Positions 1 through 7,527 of a DNA stretch of 46,429 bases are shown here, piece after piece. The notes beneath the pieces were generated by a model. The model saw only the letters and a program-made list of their open reading frames with translations, searched no databases and had not been told where the DNA came from. Within the stretch, counting starts at the first letter, position 1, and every line of letters begins with the position of its first letter. The position numbers and the translations under genes were made by a program. The DNA is taken from assembly GCA_018066125.1 (NCBI GenBank), contig JAGHSA010000011.1, positions 1 to 46,429 on the forward strand, in the 5' to 3' direction. The stretch is from Candidatus Cryptobacteroides onthequi. GTDB lineage: Bacteria; Bacteroidota; Bacteroidia; Bacteroidales; UBA932.

Positions 1-152
1 CGATCTACAGCCACGAAGATCCGGTGGACAATCAGATGCGGAAGGCCGTCGAGGAGTCAGACCCGAAGGGCGAACTCCGAGACATTGCCTGGAGCAGATG
101 CTTTGTCCAACGGTCGGAGGGGCGGCACCGAAAAGTCAGTGGGACCATCATT
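1..152. other. Left-edge stretch, no recognised gene
   Basis: No confident gene is visible here. One plus-strand frame is open from base 3 through the stretch and only stops at 258-260, inside the neighbouring two-hairpin repeat. That pattern could be the last part of a gene entering from the left whose stop codon is supplied by the repeat, or a chance open frame. The residues (IYSHEDPVDNQMRKAVEE at the left edge) did not match a family I recognise. The sequence left of the window would settle it. Confidence 0.3.
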
Positions 153-278
153 GAGTTTGCTGACGCGACGCGGCATTCTGCACTCGGAATCATGCGTCGC
201 GTCATGAAAAACCACGGATCTGCCAGAAACCGTGACGCGATGCGGCACTTTGTACCCTAAACAGCGCGTCGCGTCACA
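153..278. repeat. Two-hairpin dispersed repeat, copy 1
   Basis: A 126-bp unit that recurs at 35961-36086 with 118 of 126 bases identical by hand alignment. It contains two stem-loops. In the first, TGACGCGACGC (161-171) pairs perfectly with GCGTCGCGTCA (194-204). In the second, GTGACGCGATGC (232-243) pairs with 266-277, with one G-U pair. A 28-base spacer lies between them. The four arms are near-identical or complementary, so the middle two arms could also pair with each other. The layout resembles REP/BIME elements or a small non-autonomous element, but no family is assigned. Minus-strand frames through it give similar short peptides at both copies, which I read as a by-product of the repeat and not as a gene. 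Confidence 0.85.
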
Positions 279-375
279 GACTTATCCATATATGCCGCTC
301 TTCTTCGCCACCGAAGCTAAATGCCAGTCCAAATCGAAAACGCCGCATGGTGTGTCTCATCCTGCCTACCAGGCA

Positions 376-414
376 AAGCAAAAAAGACCGGTCCTGCGAA
401 GGGCCGGTCTTTCC
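376..414 (-). terminator. Intrinsic terminator of ppdK
   Basis: On the minus strand, 19 bases past the ppdK stop codon, the arms at 402-412 and 383-393 form a GC-rich hairpin (AAGACCGG pairing with CCGGTCTT at its core). It is followed by a T-run (complement of the A-run at 380-385). This is a standard Rho-independent terminator and closes the minus-strand ppdK transcript. Confidence 0.85.
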
Positions 415-432
415 ATATAGGAGAAGTATGAT

Positions 433-3153
433 TTACTTAGACTGTCTGATAGCTGACTGTGCTGCTGCAAGGCGTGCGATCGGCACACGGAATGGTGAGC
501 ATGAAACATAGTCGAGGCCGATCTTGTTGAAGAACTCGATAGAGTCTGGATCTCCACCGTGCTCGCCGCAGATACCGCACTTGAGGTCAGGTCTCTTGCT
601 GCGTCCACCCTGGATTCCGTGCTCAACGAGCTTACCTACACCCTTGACATCGATAGTCTGGAATGGATCCGCGTCGATGATCTTGTTGCCGAGATAGTCA
701 CCCATGAATGTGCCGACATCATCACGAGAGAATCCGAAAGTCATCTGGGTGAGGTCGTTTGTACCGAATGAGAAGAACTCAGCGGTGCGTGCCATACGGT
801 CTGCAGTGAGAGCTGCGCGAGGAATCTCGATCATTGTACCGAAGTGATACTCGATAGCGGTAGAGAATACACCCTCGACCTCAGCCTTGATCCTGTCACA
901 GATAGCCTTCTGGAAGCTGAGCTCACGAGCAGATACGGTTACAGGAATCATGATCTCAGGCATAGGGTTGCAGCCTTCCTGCATAAGCTCTGCAGTTGCT
1001 GTGAAGATAGCCCTGTACTGAGTCTCTGCGATAAGCGGATATGTGACATGGAGACGAACTCCACGGTGGCCCATCATAGGGTTGACCTCATGAAGTGCGT
1101 CGCCGCGGCGCTCGATTTCATCAACTGTTACACCAAGCTCTGCAGCAAGCTCCTGCTCCTTGTCCTCGCCCTTAGGTACGAACTCATGGAGAGGTGGGTC
1201 GAGAAGACGGAATACCACAGGCTTGCCGTCCATGATCTTGAGAGTGCTCTTGACAGCAGCCTTCATGAATGGCTCAAGCTCGGCAAGTGCAGACTTGCGC
1301 TCCTCATCGGTGTCGCAGAGGATCATCTTGCGGAGCTTTGCGAGAGGTGTCTCGGAATTCTTTCCATAGAACATATGCTCGATACGGAAGAGGCCGATGC
1401 CCTCTGCACCGAACTGAAGTGCACGTGCTGCATCCTCAGGTGTATCTGCATTGGTGCGGATACCGAGCTTGCGGAACTTGTCGACGATAGACATGAAACG
1501 GATGAAGAGAGGATTCTCACTTGCGTCCATGGTATCGATCTTGGCAGCGTAAACATAGCCCTTTGAGCCATTGAGGCTGATCCAGTCACCTTCCTTGTAT
1601 GTCTCACCACCGAATGAAACGGTAGCATCTGCGAAATTGATCTTCATGGCCTCGCAGCCTACGATGCAGCACTTGCCCCATCCACGTGCAACGAGAGCGG
1701 CGTGAGAGGTCATACCTCCGCGAGTGGTAAGGATACCTGCAGAAGCGCGCATACCCTCGATGTCCTCTGGAGATGTCTCCTCACGGATGAGGATGACCTT
1801 CTTACCCTTTGCCTGAGCCTCCATTGCAGCCTCTGATGTGAAGACGATGGTACCCACAGCTCCACCTGGTGAAGCAGGAAGTCCCTTCGCGATGACTTCA
1901 GCCTTCTTCTCGGAAGCAGGGTCAAGGATAGGGTGGAGAATCTCGTCGAGCTGTGCAGGAGATACTCTCATCACTGCAGTCTTCTCGTCGATCATGTTCT
2001 CATCGATCATATCCATGGCCATCTGGAGAGCAGCAAGACCTGTGCGCTTTCCGATACGGCACTGGAGCATGTAGAGATTGCCATCCTGGATGGTGAACTC
2101 GATGTCCTGCATATCGTGGAAGTGGTTCTCGAGGAGTGTGCGGATACCGTCAAGCTCCTTGTAAACCTCAGGCATGGCCTTCTCGAGAGACTCGAGATCC
2201 TTGTTGTGCTCTGTCTTTGTAGCCTCATTGAGAGGGTTAGGTGTGCGGGTACCTGCCACAACGTCCTCACCCTGTGCATTGATGAGCCACTCGCCGTAGA
2301 ACTTGTTGTCACCGGTAGCAGGGTTGCGTGAGAAAGCCACACCTGTAGCTGATGTCTCACCCATGTTGCCGAATACCATTGACTGGACATTCACTGCTGT
2401 TCCCCAGTCATCAGGAATCTTCTCGATTCTTCTGTAAGCGATAGCGCGCTTTCCGTTCCAAGACTTGAACACGCCGCCGATAGAGCCCCAGAGCTGAGCC
2501 TCTGCTGTATCAGGGAACTCGACGCCGAGAACCTCAAGAACCTTTGCCTTGAACTTCACGCAGAGCTCCTCGAGCTCCTCTGCTGTGATCTCGGTATCTG
2601 ACTTGTAGCCCTTCTCCTCCTTGAGTTCGCCCATCATGCGGTCGAGCTGCTGGCGGATACCCTGTCCGTCCTCAGGCTCGATACCCTCAGCCTTCTCCAT
2701 GACGACGTCAGAGTACATCATGATGAGACGACGGTATGCATCGTAAACGAATCTTGGGTTGCCTGTCCTCTTGATCATGCCAGGGATGGTGGCAGAGCAG
2801 AGACCGATATTGAGGATTGTATCCATCATACCAGGCATGGAGCTGCGGGCACCTGAACGGCAGCTGACGAGAAGCGGATTCTCTGCATCGCCGAACTTTG
2901 TGCCCATGATAGCCTCTGTAGCCTCGAGTGCAGAAGCGACATCAGCCTTGAGCTGATCGGTATATCCTCCGCCGAGAGCATAGTACTCGGCGCAGCATTC
3001 TGTTGTAATCGTAAATCCTGCAGGAACCGGCAAGCCGAGCTTGCTCATCTCTGCCAGGTTCGCTCCCTTTCCACCAAGGAGCTCACGCATGGTGCCATCG
3101 CCCTCGGCGGTCTTTCCGCCAAAGCGATACACTCTCTTCTTTGTTTCAAACAT
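433..3153 (-). CDS. ppdK: Pyruvate phosphate dikinase
   Basis: A cytoplasmic enzyme of 906 residues that interconverts PEP, AMP and pyrophosphate with pyruvate, ATP and phosphate. Many anaerobes use it as a PPi-linked glycolytic step in place of, or beside, pyruvate kinase. The N-terminal nucleotide-binding domain starts with the GGKGANLAEM motif near residue 28. The swivelling domain carries the phosphohistidine motif GGMTSHAALVARGWG, with His484. The C-terminal PEP/pyruvate barrel ends with CGICGEHGGDP, including the expected catalytic Cys862. Length is normal for the family (about 870-910). The gene has its own promoter overlapping the phoH stop codon and its own terminator, so it is probably a separate transcript. 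Nothing looks truncated. Confidence 0.97.
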   Translation of the reverse strand: MFETKKRVYRFGGKTAEGDGTMRELLGGKGANLAEMSKLGLPVPAGFTITTECCAEYYALGGGYTDQLKADVASALEATEAIMGTKFGDAENPLLVSCRSGARSSMPGMMDTILNIGLCSATIPGMIKRTGNPRFVYDAYRRLIMMYSDVVMEKAEGIEPEDGQGIRQQLDRMMGELKEEKGYKSDTEITAEELEELCVKFKAKVLEVLGVEFPDTAEAQLWGSIGGVFKSWNGKRAIAYRRIEKIPDDWGTAVNVQSMVFGNMGETSATGVAFSRNPATGDNKFYGEWLINAQGEDVVAGTRTPNPLNEATKTEHNKDLESLEKAMPEVYKELDGIRTLLENHFHDMQDIEFTIQDGNLYMLQCRIGKRTGLAALQMAMDMIDENMIDEKTAVMRVSPAQLDEILHPILDPASEKKAEVIAKGLPASPGGAVGTIVFTSEAAMEAQAKGKKVILIREETSPEDIEGMRASAGILTTRGGMTSHAALVARGWGKCCIVGCEAMKINFADATVSFGGETYKEGDWISLNGSKGYVYAAKIDTMDASENPLFIRFMSIVDKFRKLGIRTNADTPEDAARALQFGAEGIGLFRIEHMFYGKNSETPLAKLRKMILCDTDEERKSALAELEPFMKAAVKSTLKIMDGKPVVFRLLDPPLHEFVPKGEDKEQELAAELGVTVDEIERRGDALHEVNPMMGHRGVRLHVTYPLIAETQYRAIFTATAELMQEGCNPMPEIMIPVTVSARELSFQKAICDRIKAEVEGVFSTAIEYHFGTMIEIPRAALTADRMARTAEFFSFGTNDLTQMTFGFSRDDVGTFMGDYLGNKIIDADPFQTIDVKGVGKLVEHGIQGGRSKRPDLKCGICGEHGGDPDSIEFFNKIGLDYVSCSPFRVPIARLAAAQSAIRQSK

Positions 3154-3193
3154 ATCTATATCCGTTAGTTAATTGAGTCTTAGCAATAATCGG

Positions 3194-3226
3194 CGAAGAT
3201 ACTGAAAATACATCGCTTTTACAAAA
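3194..3226 (-). promoter_or_regulatory. ppdK promoter
   Basis: On the minus strand a TTTTG element (3222-3226) is followed after 20 bases by TATCTTCG (3194-3201), a one-base variant of the Bacteroidetes -7 box TAnnTTTG at the usual spacing. The predicted start near 3187 leaves a leader of about 34 bases before the ppdK ATG. The -33 element lies across and just inside the end of phoH. Confidence 0.65.
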
Positions 3227-4598
3227 GCTTTGACGCGATTTCAGAAAGTTCGCTTCTTTCTCCCCTTCTGAGGAATACATGCTGGAAAAGACGCTGGCCG
3301 TCCATCTTCTCACCAAGGTGTGTAAGACCATTCGACCACTGGTCGAGATAAGGCTGGTCTATCTGGAAGATATCACCCGTGAAAACCATCTTCGTTCCTT
3401 CGCCGGCACGGGTGATGATGGTCTTTATCTCATGAGGGGTCAGGTTCTGGGCTTCATCGATGATGAAGAACGCCTTCCCGAGGCTGCGGCCTCTGATATA
3501 TGCCAGCGGGCTGATGACAAGCTTCTCGTCCTTGAGAAGTCCGTCGATCTTGAGAGCCTCCCTGCTGGAAGGACGGAACTGAGCTCTGATGACATTGAGG
3601 TTGTCCATCAGAGGCTGGAGATAAGGGCTCATCTTGGTCTTCTGGTCTCCCGGCAGGAATCCGAGGTCCTGATTGCCGAGGACGACCGCCGGACGGCTGA
3701 GGATGATCTGATCGAAATCCTTCTCCTGTTCCAGAGCGGATGCAAGGGCGAGAAGGGTCTTTCCCGTACCGGCGCCTCCGGTGAGCGATACGAGCTGGAT
3801 CTTTGGATTGAGACAGGCATCCAGAGCGAAACGCTGTTCCTCATTGCGGGGCCTTATGCCATATGCCTCACGGGTCTTGACCAGCACGACGCGGCCGCGG
3901 ACCGCATCATAGCGGGCGCACACCTTTTCGTCGCGCGCGCCGTCCCAGGAGAACTTGTAGAGCTGGTTGGCTTTCGGCTCTTCCCTGCAGATCTTTCTCC
4001 AGTCGACTGATGTCTCAGGACCGTACGCAAGCTCCTGCATCACATCGGCAGGGAGAGTCATCTGCATCACCTCTCTCTGAGCGTTGTCGACCTTGGCCTC
4101 CTCCACCTTGTCGGTGAGATAGTCCTGGACCTCCATTCCGGCCGCCTTGGCCTTCATGCGGAGATTGATGTCCTTGGTGACGAGCGCCACAAAGGTGCCG
4201 GGGTTGTTGTCGCGCACCCACATTGCGGTGGCAAGAATCCTGTGGTCCTGAATATCATCCTTGAACAGATCCCTGAACTCCTCAGGGAACGGATGGTTCG
4301 GCTCGATCTTTATCTTTCCCAGCCCCTTGCCGATAGGGACGCCGTCCCTGCCGAAAAGCTTGCCCTCGGTGATCTTGTCAAGCTCGCGGACGAAACCTCG
4401 GGAGTTGAACGAAAGCGCGTCTGTACCCTTCTTGAACTTGTCAAGCTCCTCGATGACCGCCATCGGGACCACAAGATTGTTGTCCTGGAACTTGCGTATG
4501 GCCTTGTGGTCATGCAGGATGATGTTTGTATCAAGCACGAATATCTTCGGCTTATGGGATTTCTTCCCCGGAACGGGGACGTTGGCATATGTTGGCAT
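3219..4598 (-). CDS. phoH: PIN-PhoH family ATPase
   Basis: A predicted cytoplasmic RNA-processing protein of 459 residues: an N-terminal PIN ribonuclease domain joined to a PhoH-type ATPase/helicase domain (YlaK-like architecture). The PIN domain opens with IFVLDTNIILHD, where Asp23 is a likely metal ligand, and continues to about residue 140. The PhoH domain holds a Walker A motif, TGGAGTGKT, with Lys280, and a Walker B/DEAQ motif, FFIIDEAQN, with Asp381. Length agrees with PIN-PhoH proteins. A substrate cannot be named. It lies 45 bases downstream of the orphan gene at 4644-5777 with no strong promoter between them, so the two are probably cotranscribed. Confidence 0.93.
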   Translation of the reverse strand: MPTYANVPVPGKKSHKPKIFVLDTNIILHDHKAIRKFQDNNLVVPMAVIEELDKFKKGTDALSFNSRGFVRELDKITEGKLFGRDGVPIGKGLGKIKIEPNHPFPEEFRDLFKDDIQDHRILATAMWVRDNNPGTFVALVTKDINLRMKAKAAGMEVQDYLTDKVEEAKVDNAQREVMQMTLPADVMQELAYGPETSVDWRKICREEPKANQLYKFSWDGARDEKVCARYDAVRGRVVLVKTREAYGIRPRNEEQRFALDACLNPKIQLVSLTGGAGTGKTLLALASALEQEKDFDQIILSRPAVVLGNQDLGFLPGDQKTKMSPYLQPLMDNLNVIRAQFRPSSREALKIDGLLKDEKLVISPLAYIRGRSLGKAFFIIDEAQNLTPHEIKTIITRAGEGTKMVFTGDIFQIDQPYLDQWSNGLTHLGEKMDGQRLFQHVFLRRGERSELSEIASKLL

Positions 4599-4643
4599 GG
4601 CGTAAAGTGTTATATGTGTGGTATGTGCGTGCCGGGAACGGCA

Positions 4644-5777
4644 TCAGTCCTCGCCTTCGGAACTCTGGCTGCGGATGAGCGACTCCAGAATGGTCTGGAT
4701 GCCACTCTTGTCAGAGCTCTCCACCCTGATGTCACGCTTCCCCGGAGTCGGATGGCCGAGCGGGAAGAAAGTCACATCCTGGAGAGTGAACTCCGCATCC
4801 ACATAGTCGAAATCGTTGTCCCGTATCTGTATCACGACACCGGGCACCTCTGCAAAAAGCATACGCACCATGTCGGATTCCTGATAGGCGGACATGAGTT
4901 CGCGGGCATTCACCCTTACTCCCGTCCTGCCCCCGGACATCCTCCGCAATGCGGCCATGATGCCGCCGTCCGCGACAGTGTCACCGGCGATTATGATATC
5001 ATCCTCCACCATCTCGCGGAGGACCTCATAGCTGTCCATGAAATAGTCCGGATCTTCAAGCTCCGGAGCGGCGCCTCCGTCATTGCGGGTCGCCTGAGAA
5101 AGGGTCGAGCCTCCGAGCCTGAATTTGCAGGTCTCGAGAGGGACATACGCAATCCAGCTGTCCGGATCGTCCACGAAGGTGGAAGGATGGCGCCTGACCG
5201 TATCCATCACTGCATTCTCCGTACGGAAAGGCATGGCCGTCAGAAGATCGTCGTCCTCCACGGATGAACTGGCGAGCACGGCCTTCGCCTCGAAGCTGCA
5301 GCCTTGAGCTTCCTCAAAGACATATGAATCGATACCGGTGCCCAGGCTGTCCGAGTACTCTCCTGCCGCCTGCGCGGAAGCATAGAACGCCGCCATGTTT
5401 CCTATCGGAAGAGTATCCCAGCGCCACAAGGTCTTCACCTTGAGGTCACCGAGGCGGAAATGGCCGTCAAGCCAGAGGGCATCGAGAAGAGCCCTGGCGA
5501 TCAGCACCCGCGTGTACTGCGCAGAATATACTACGGGAAAAGTGCGCTCCCCGAACGAGGAGACGCTCTGGAGATAATCCTGGATCTTCCAGCTGTCATA
5601 CGACTCGCATGCGATCTTCGGATCCAGGGTCTCATCCACGACAGGAGCATACATCTCCCCTGCCCCGGCGCTTTCCGCACCAGAAAGACTGTCATCAAGC
5701 ATGGCGGCCGGAGTGAGATCCTGAGGGACGCCATCAATGATATACTCCGAATAGAGAGCTGAGGTCTTTTCCTTCAT
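4644..5777 (-). CDS. Orphan protein with PurL/AIR-synthase-like C-terminus
   Basis: A soluble protein of 377 residues with no signal peptide or membrane segment. Most of it is unfamiliar. The last third resembles the C-terminal half of FGAM synthase (PurL): VADGGIMAALRRMSGG recalls the family's DGGL segment, and MLFAEVPGVVIQIRD recalls its FAE-PGVVIQV segment. It is much too short to be a complete PurL (about 1200 residues in Bacteroidetes), and no glutaminase domain or clear ATP-binding motif was seen. It may be a purine-enzyme relative with a new role or an inactive paralogue; the PurL link is my reading of short motifs. It lies upstream of phoH on the same strand and diverges from folC, with 51 bases between the start codons. 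Confidence 0.8.
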   Translation of the reverse strand: MKEKTSALYSEYIIDGVPQDLTPAAMLDDSLSGAESAGAGEMYAPVVDETLDPKIACESYDSWKIQDYLQSVSSFGERTFPVVYSAQYTRVLIARALLDALWLDGHFRLGDLKVKTLWRWDTLPIGNMAAFYASAQAAGEYSDSLGTGIDSYVFEEAQGCSFEAKAVLASSSVEDDDLLTAMPFRTENAVMDTVRRHPSTFVDDPDSWIAYVPLETCKFRLGGSTLSQATRNDGGAAPELEDPDYFMDSYEVLREMVEDDIIIAGDTVADGGIMAALRRMSGGRTGVRVNARELMSAYQESDMVRMLFAEVPGVVIQIRDNDFDYVDAEFTLQDVTFFPLGHPTPGKRDIRVESSDKSGIQTILESLIRSQSSEGED

Positions 5778-5805
5778 TTTTTGTCGTTGAACGAGTAAAA
5801 ATAGT

Positions 5806-5813
5806 TATTTTTG
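5806..5813 (+). promoter_or_regulatory. folC -7 box
   Basis: TATTTTTG matches the Bacteroidetes TAnnTTTG box exactly, with a TTTG at 5780-5783 as a possible -33 element (22-base gap). It overlaps an in-frame TTG at 5811 that could be mistaken for the folC start. Because that codon lies inside the promoter, translation should begin at the ATG at 5829, giving a short leader of roughly 10 bases. Confidence 0.6.
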
Positions 5814-5828
5814 GATTCAAGTCAAAAA

Positions 5829-7145
5829 ATGAAAGAATACGACGACATACTTTCGGAACTCTATGTGAGATTCCCCTCAGTGCAGAACGCAGGATTCAAC
5901 ACAGGGGCGTACAAACCAGGCCTCGAGCACATGCTGGAGTTTGACCGCATGCTTGGAAGGCCGTCTCACGCCATCAGGACCATCCATGTGGCAGGCACCA
6001 ACGGCAAGGGCTCGGTATCCAGCATGCTGGCATCATCCCTCGCCGCGAGCGGACTGAGAGTCGGACTCTACACATCACCGCATCTTCTGGACTTCAGGGA
6101 AAGGATGCGCATCATATCGGACTCCGGCGTGGAAATGATATCCAAGGATGACGTCCTCACATTCGTGAGGGAATGGAGCGCCGCATTCGACAGCCTCAAT
6201 CTCTCCTTCTTCGAGATCACCACCGGCATGGCCTTGTGGTGGTTCGCCAGGGAAAAGGCAGACATCGCGGTGATCGAGGTCGGCCTCGGCGGCAGGCTCG
6301 ACAGCACCAACATCATCACCCCGGAGCTCAGCGTCATCACTTCCATAGGGCTTGACCACTGCGCCATGCTCGGAGGCACCAGAGAGGCAATCGCCGGCGA
6401 AAAGGCCGGAATCTTCAAACCCGGAGTGCCAGCGGTCGTTGCCACACGCGATGAGGAGACATCTTGCGTCTTCGAAGCCAAGGCGCAGGAGACCGGATGC
6501 CCTCTCACATTCGCAGACGGAGTCTGCGTCGGCGGCGAGGACGAGATACTCTCCGCAATGGACCTTCGCGGCGGATACCAGGGCGTCAACCTGCACACCT
6601 GCATCGTGGCACTGGACATCATGGGAGTACCCGTGAACCGGGACGCACTTGTCCACACAGCTGCACGCACCGGATTCCGCGGCAGATGGGAGCGCCTGAT
6701 GGACGCACCGGAGATGATATGCGACATAGGCCACAATCCCCCTGCCCTGCAATGGAACTTCGCCCAGCTGCGCGAGGATATGGCTTCCGGCAGACACAGC
6801 GACCTCATCATGGTATATGGAGTCATGGCGGACAAGGACCTGGACGGCATCATGCCGCTCATGCCGGAGGATGCCACATGGATATACACGACGCCGGACA
6901 CGCCACGCGCGCTGCCTTCCGACAAGATCCTCCAGAGATGCAGGGACTGGCGGGAAAAGCGCGGACTGGATACCTCCCGCCTCCACGCTGCAGCATCGGT
7001 AAGGGAAGCTCTGGAAAAAGCCCTTTCCATGGCCGGTCCCGAGACCCTGATATATGTGGGAGGAAGCACATTTGTAGTGGCCGACGCCATGAAATGCGAC
7101 ATTTTATCGAAAAAATCGTCAGAACATTTGCAAAACCAAAAATAG
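5829..7145 (+). CDS. folC: Folylpolyglutamate/dihydrofolate synthase
   Basis: A cytoplasmic Mur-ligase-type enzyme of 438 residues that uses ATP to join glutamate to folates, and in many bacteria also makes dihydrofolate from dihydropteroate. The P-loop GTNGKGS is at residues 56-62 (Lys60). GLGGRLDSTN follows near residue 153, and DIGHNPPAL from residue 299 is the Mur-ligase DxxHNP motif at the start of the C-terminal domain. The ATG at 5829 is preferred over the upstream TTG because the TTG lies inside a -7 box. The gene diverges from the orphan at 4644-5777. Its last codons overlap the -33 element of the tRNA-Val promoter. FolC fits the nearby one-carbon gene glyA, although the two are not in one operon. 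Confidence 0.95.
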   Translation: MKEYDDILSELYVRFPSVQNAGFNTGAYKPGLEHMLEFDRMLGRPSHAIRTIHVAGTNGKGSVSSMLASSLAASGLRVGLYTSPHLLDFRERMRIISDSGVEMISKDDVLTFVREWSAAFDSLNLSFFEITTGMALWWFAREKADIAVIEVGLGGRLDSTNIITPELSVITSIGLDHCAMLGGTREAIAGEKAGIFKPGVPAVVATRDEETSCVFEAKAQETGCPLTFADGVCVGGEDEILSAMDLRGGYQGVNLHTCIVALDIMGVPVNRDALVHTAARTGFRGRWERLMDAPEMICDIGHNPPALQWNFAQLREDMASGRHSDLIMVYGVMADKDLDGIMPLMPEDATWIYTTPDTPRALPSDKILQRCRDWREKRGLDTSRLHAAASVREALEKALSMAGPETLIYVGGSTFVVADAMKCDILSKKSSEHLQNQK

Positions 7146-7158
7146 TTGCTACCTTTGC
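7127..7158 (+). promoter_or_regulatory. tRNA-Val promoter
   Basis: TTTG (7127-7130), exactly 19 bases, then TACCTTTG (7151 region, 7151 being its second base) form a textbook Bacteroidetes housekeeping promoter. The box ends 10 bases before the tRNA. Its -33 element lies within the last codons of folC. Confidence 0.85.
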
Positions 7159-7168
7159 ATTCCCGCTT

Positions 7169-7243
7169 GGGAGCTTAGCTCAGTTGGTTCAGAGCGTCTG
7201 CCTTACAAGCAGAGGGTCGGGGGTTCGACTCCCTCAGCTCCCA
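7169..7243 (+). tRNA. tRNA-Val (anticodon TAC)
   Basis: A complete 75-base cloverleaf. The acceptor arms GGGAGCT (7169-7175) and AGCTCCC (7236-7242) pair fully, followed by discriminator A7243. The D stem is GCTC/GAGC, the anticodon loop CTTACAA has TAC at 7204-7206, and the T arm contains GGTTCGACTCC. It reads valine codons GTA and related GTN. The 3' CCA is not encoded and must be added after transcription. It has its own promoter and a strong terminator directly after it, so it is a single-gene unit. Confidence 0.96.
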
Positions 7244-7245
7244 CA

Positions 7246-7285
7246 AAAAGAAAGTCCGGTCAGTTTGACCGGACTTTCTTTTTTG
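7246..7285 (+). terminator. tRNA-Val terminator
   Basis: A perfect 16-bp stem (7247-7262 with 7266-7281), a three-base loop and a T-run through 7284 directly after the tRNA. It is a very strong Rho-independent terminator. Confidence 0.93.
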
Positions 7286-7363
7286 TCTCAACCCCCCGAC
7301 CCCCTTTCAGGGGGCGATCCTGCGCCTGACGGCGCGCGCACCGTTGGTGCGAATACACAAGAT

Positions 7364-7402
7364 CGGTCAGTTTGACCGGACTTTCTTTTTTGTCTCAACC
7401 CC
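7364..7402 (+). repeat. Second copy of the tRNA terminator sequence
   Basis: These 39 bases are identical to 7257-7295, the right part of the tRNA-Val terminator plus following bases. The left arm is shorter here: only CGGTCA/TGACCG remains, still followed by TTTCTTTTTT, so it could act as a weak second terminator. The 68 bases between copies hold small GC-rich inverted repeats and no gene. A remnant of a duplicated tRNA unit is one explanation. Confidence 0.8.
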
Positions 7403-7458
7403 TTCAGGAATCACCAAGGAAACATGTACCTGAAAATGGAGATCTCACGCTGAATTAT

Positions 7459-7499
7459 CAAAAATGCCTCTAACGGGTCCAGAACATGACCCGTTAGAA
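7459..7499 (-). terminator. Terminator of the SGNH hydrolase gene
   Basis: On the minus strand the arms CTAACGGGTC (complement of 7488-7497) and GACCCGTTAG (complement of 7470-7479) pair perfectly over 10 bp around an 8-base loop. The T-run ATTTTTGAT follows shortly after. It lies about 30 bases past the stop codon at 7528. Confidence 0.75.
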
Positions 7500-7527
7500 C
7501 AAAAAACTGTGACCCTGGAGCTTCCTA

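Noticed and set aside
5811-5828. TTG start for folC
   Set aside because: The codon lies inside the -7 box of the folC promoter; the ATG at 5829 fits better.
6068-7102. Minus-strand open frames opposite folC
   Set aside because: No motifs, no start signals, and composition set by the folC coding strand; folC itself is unambiguous.
7169-7402. Phage or island attachment site at tRNA-Val
   Set aside because: The duplicated segment starts in the terminator and contains no tRNA 3' end, and no integrase is near.
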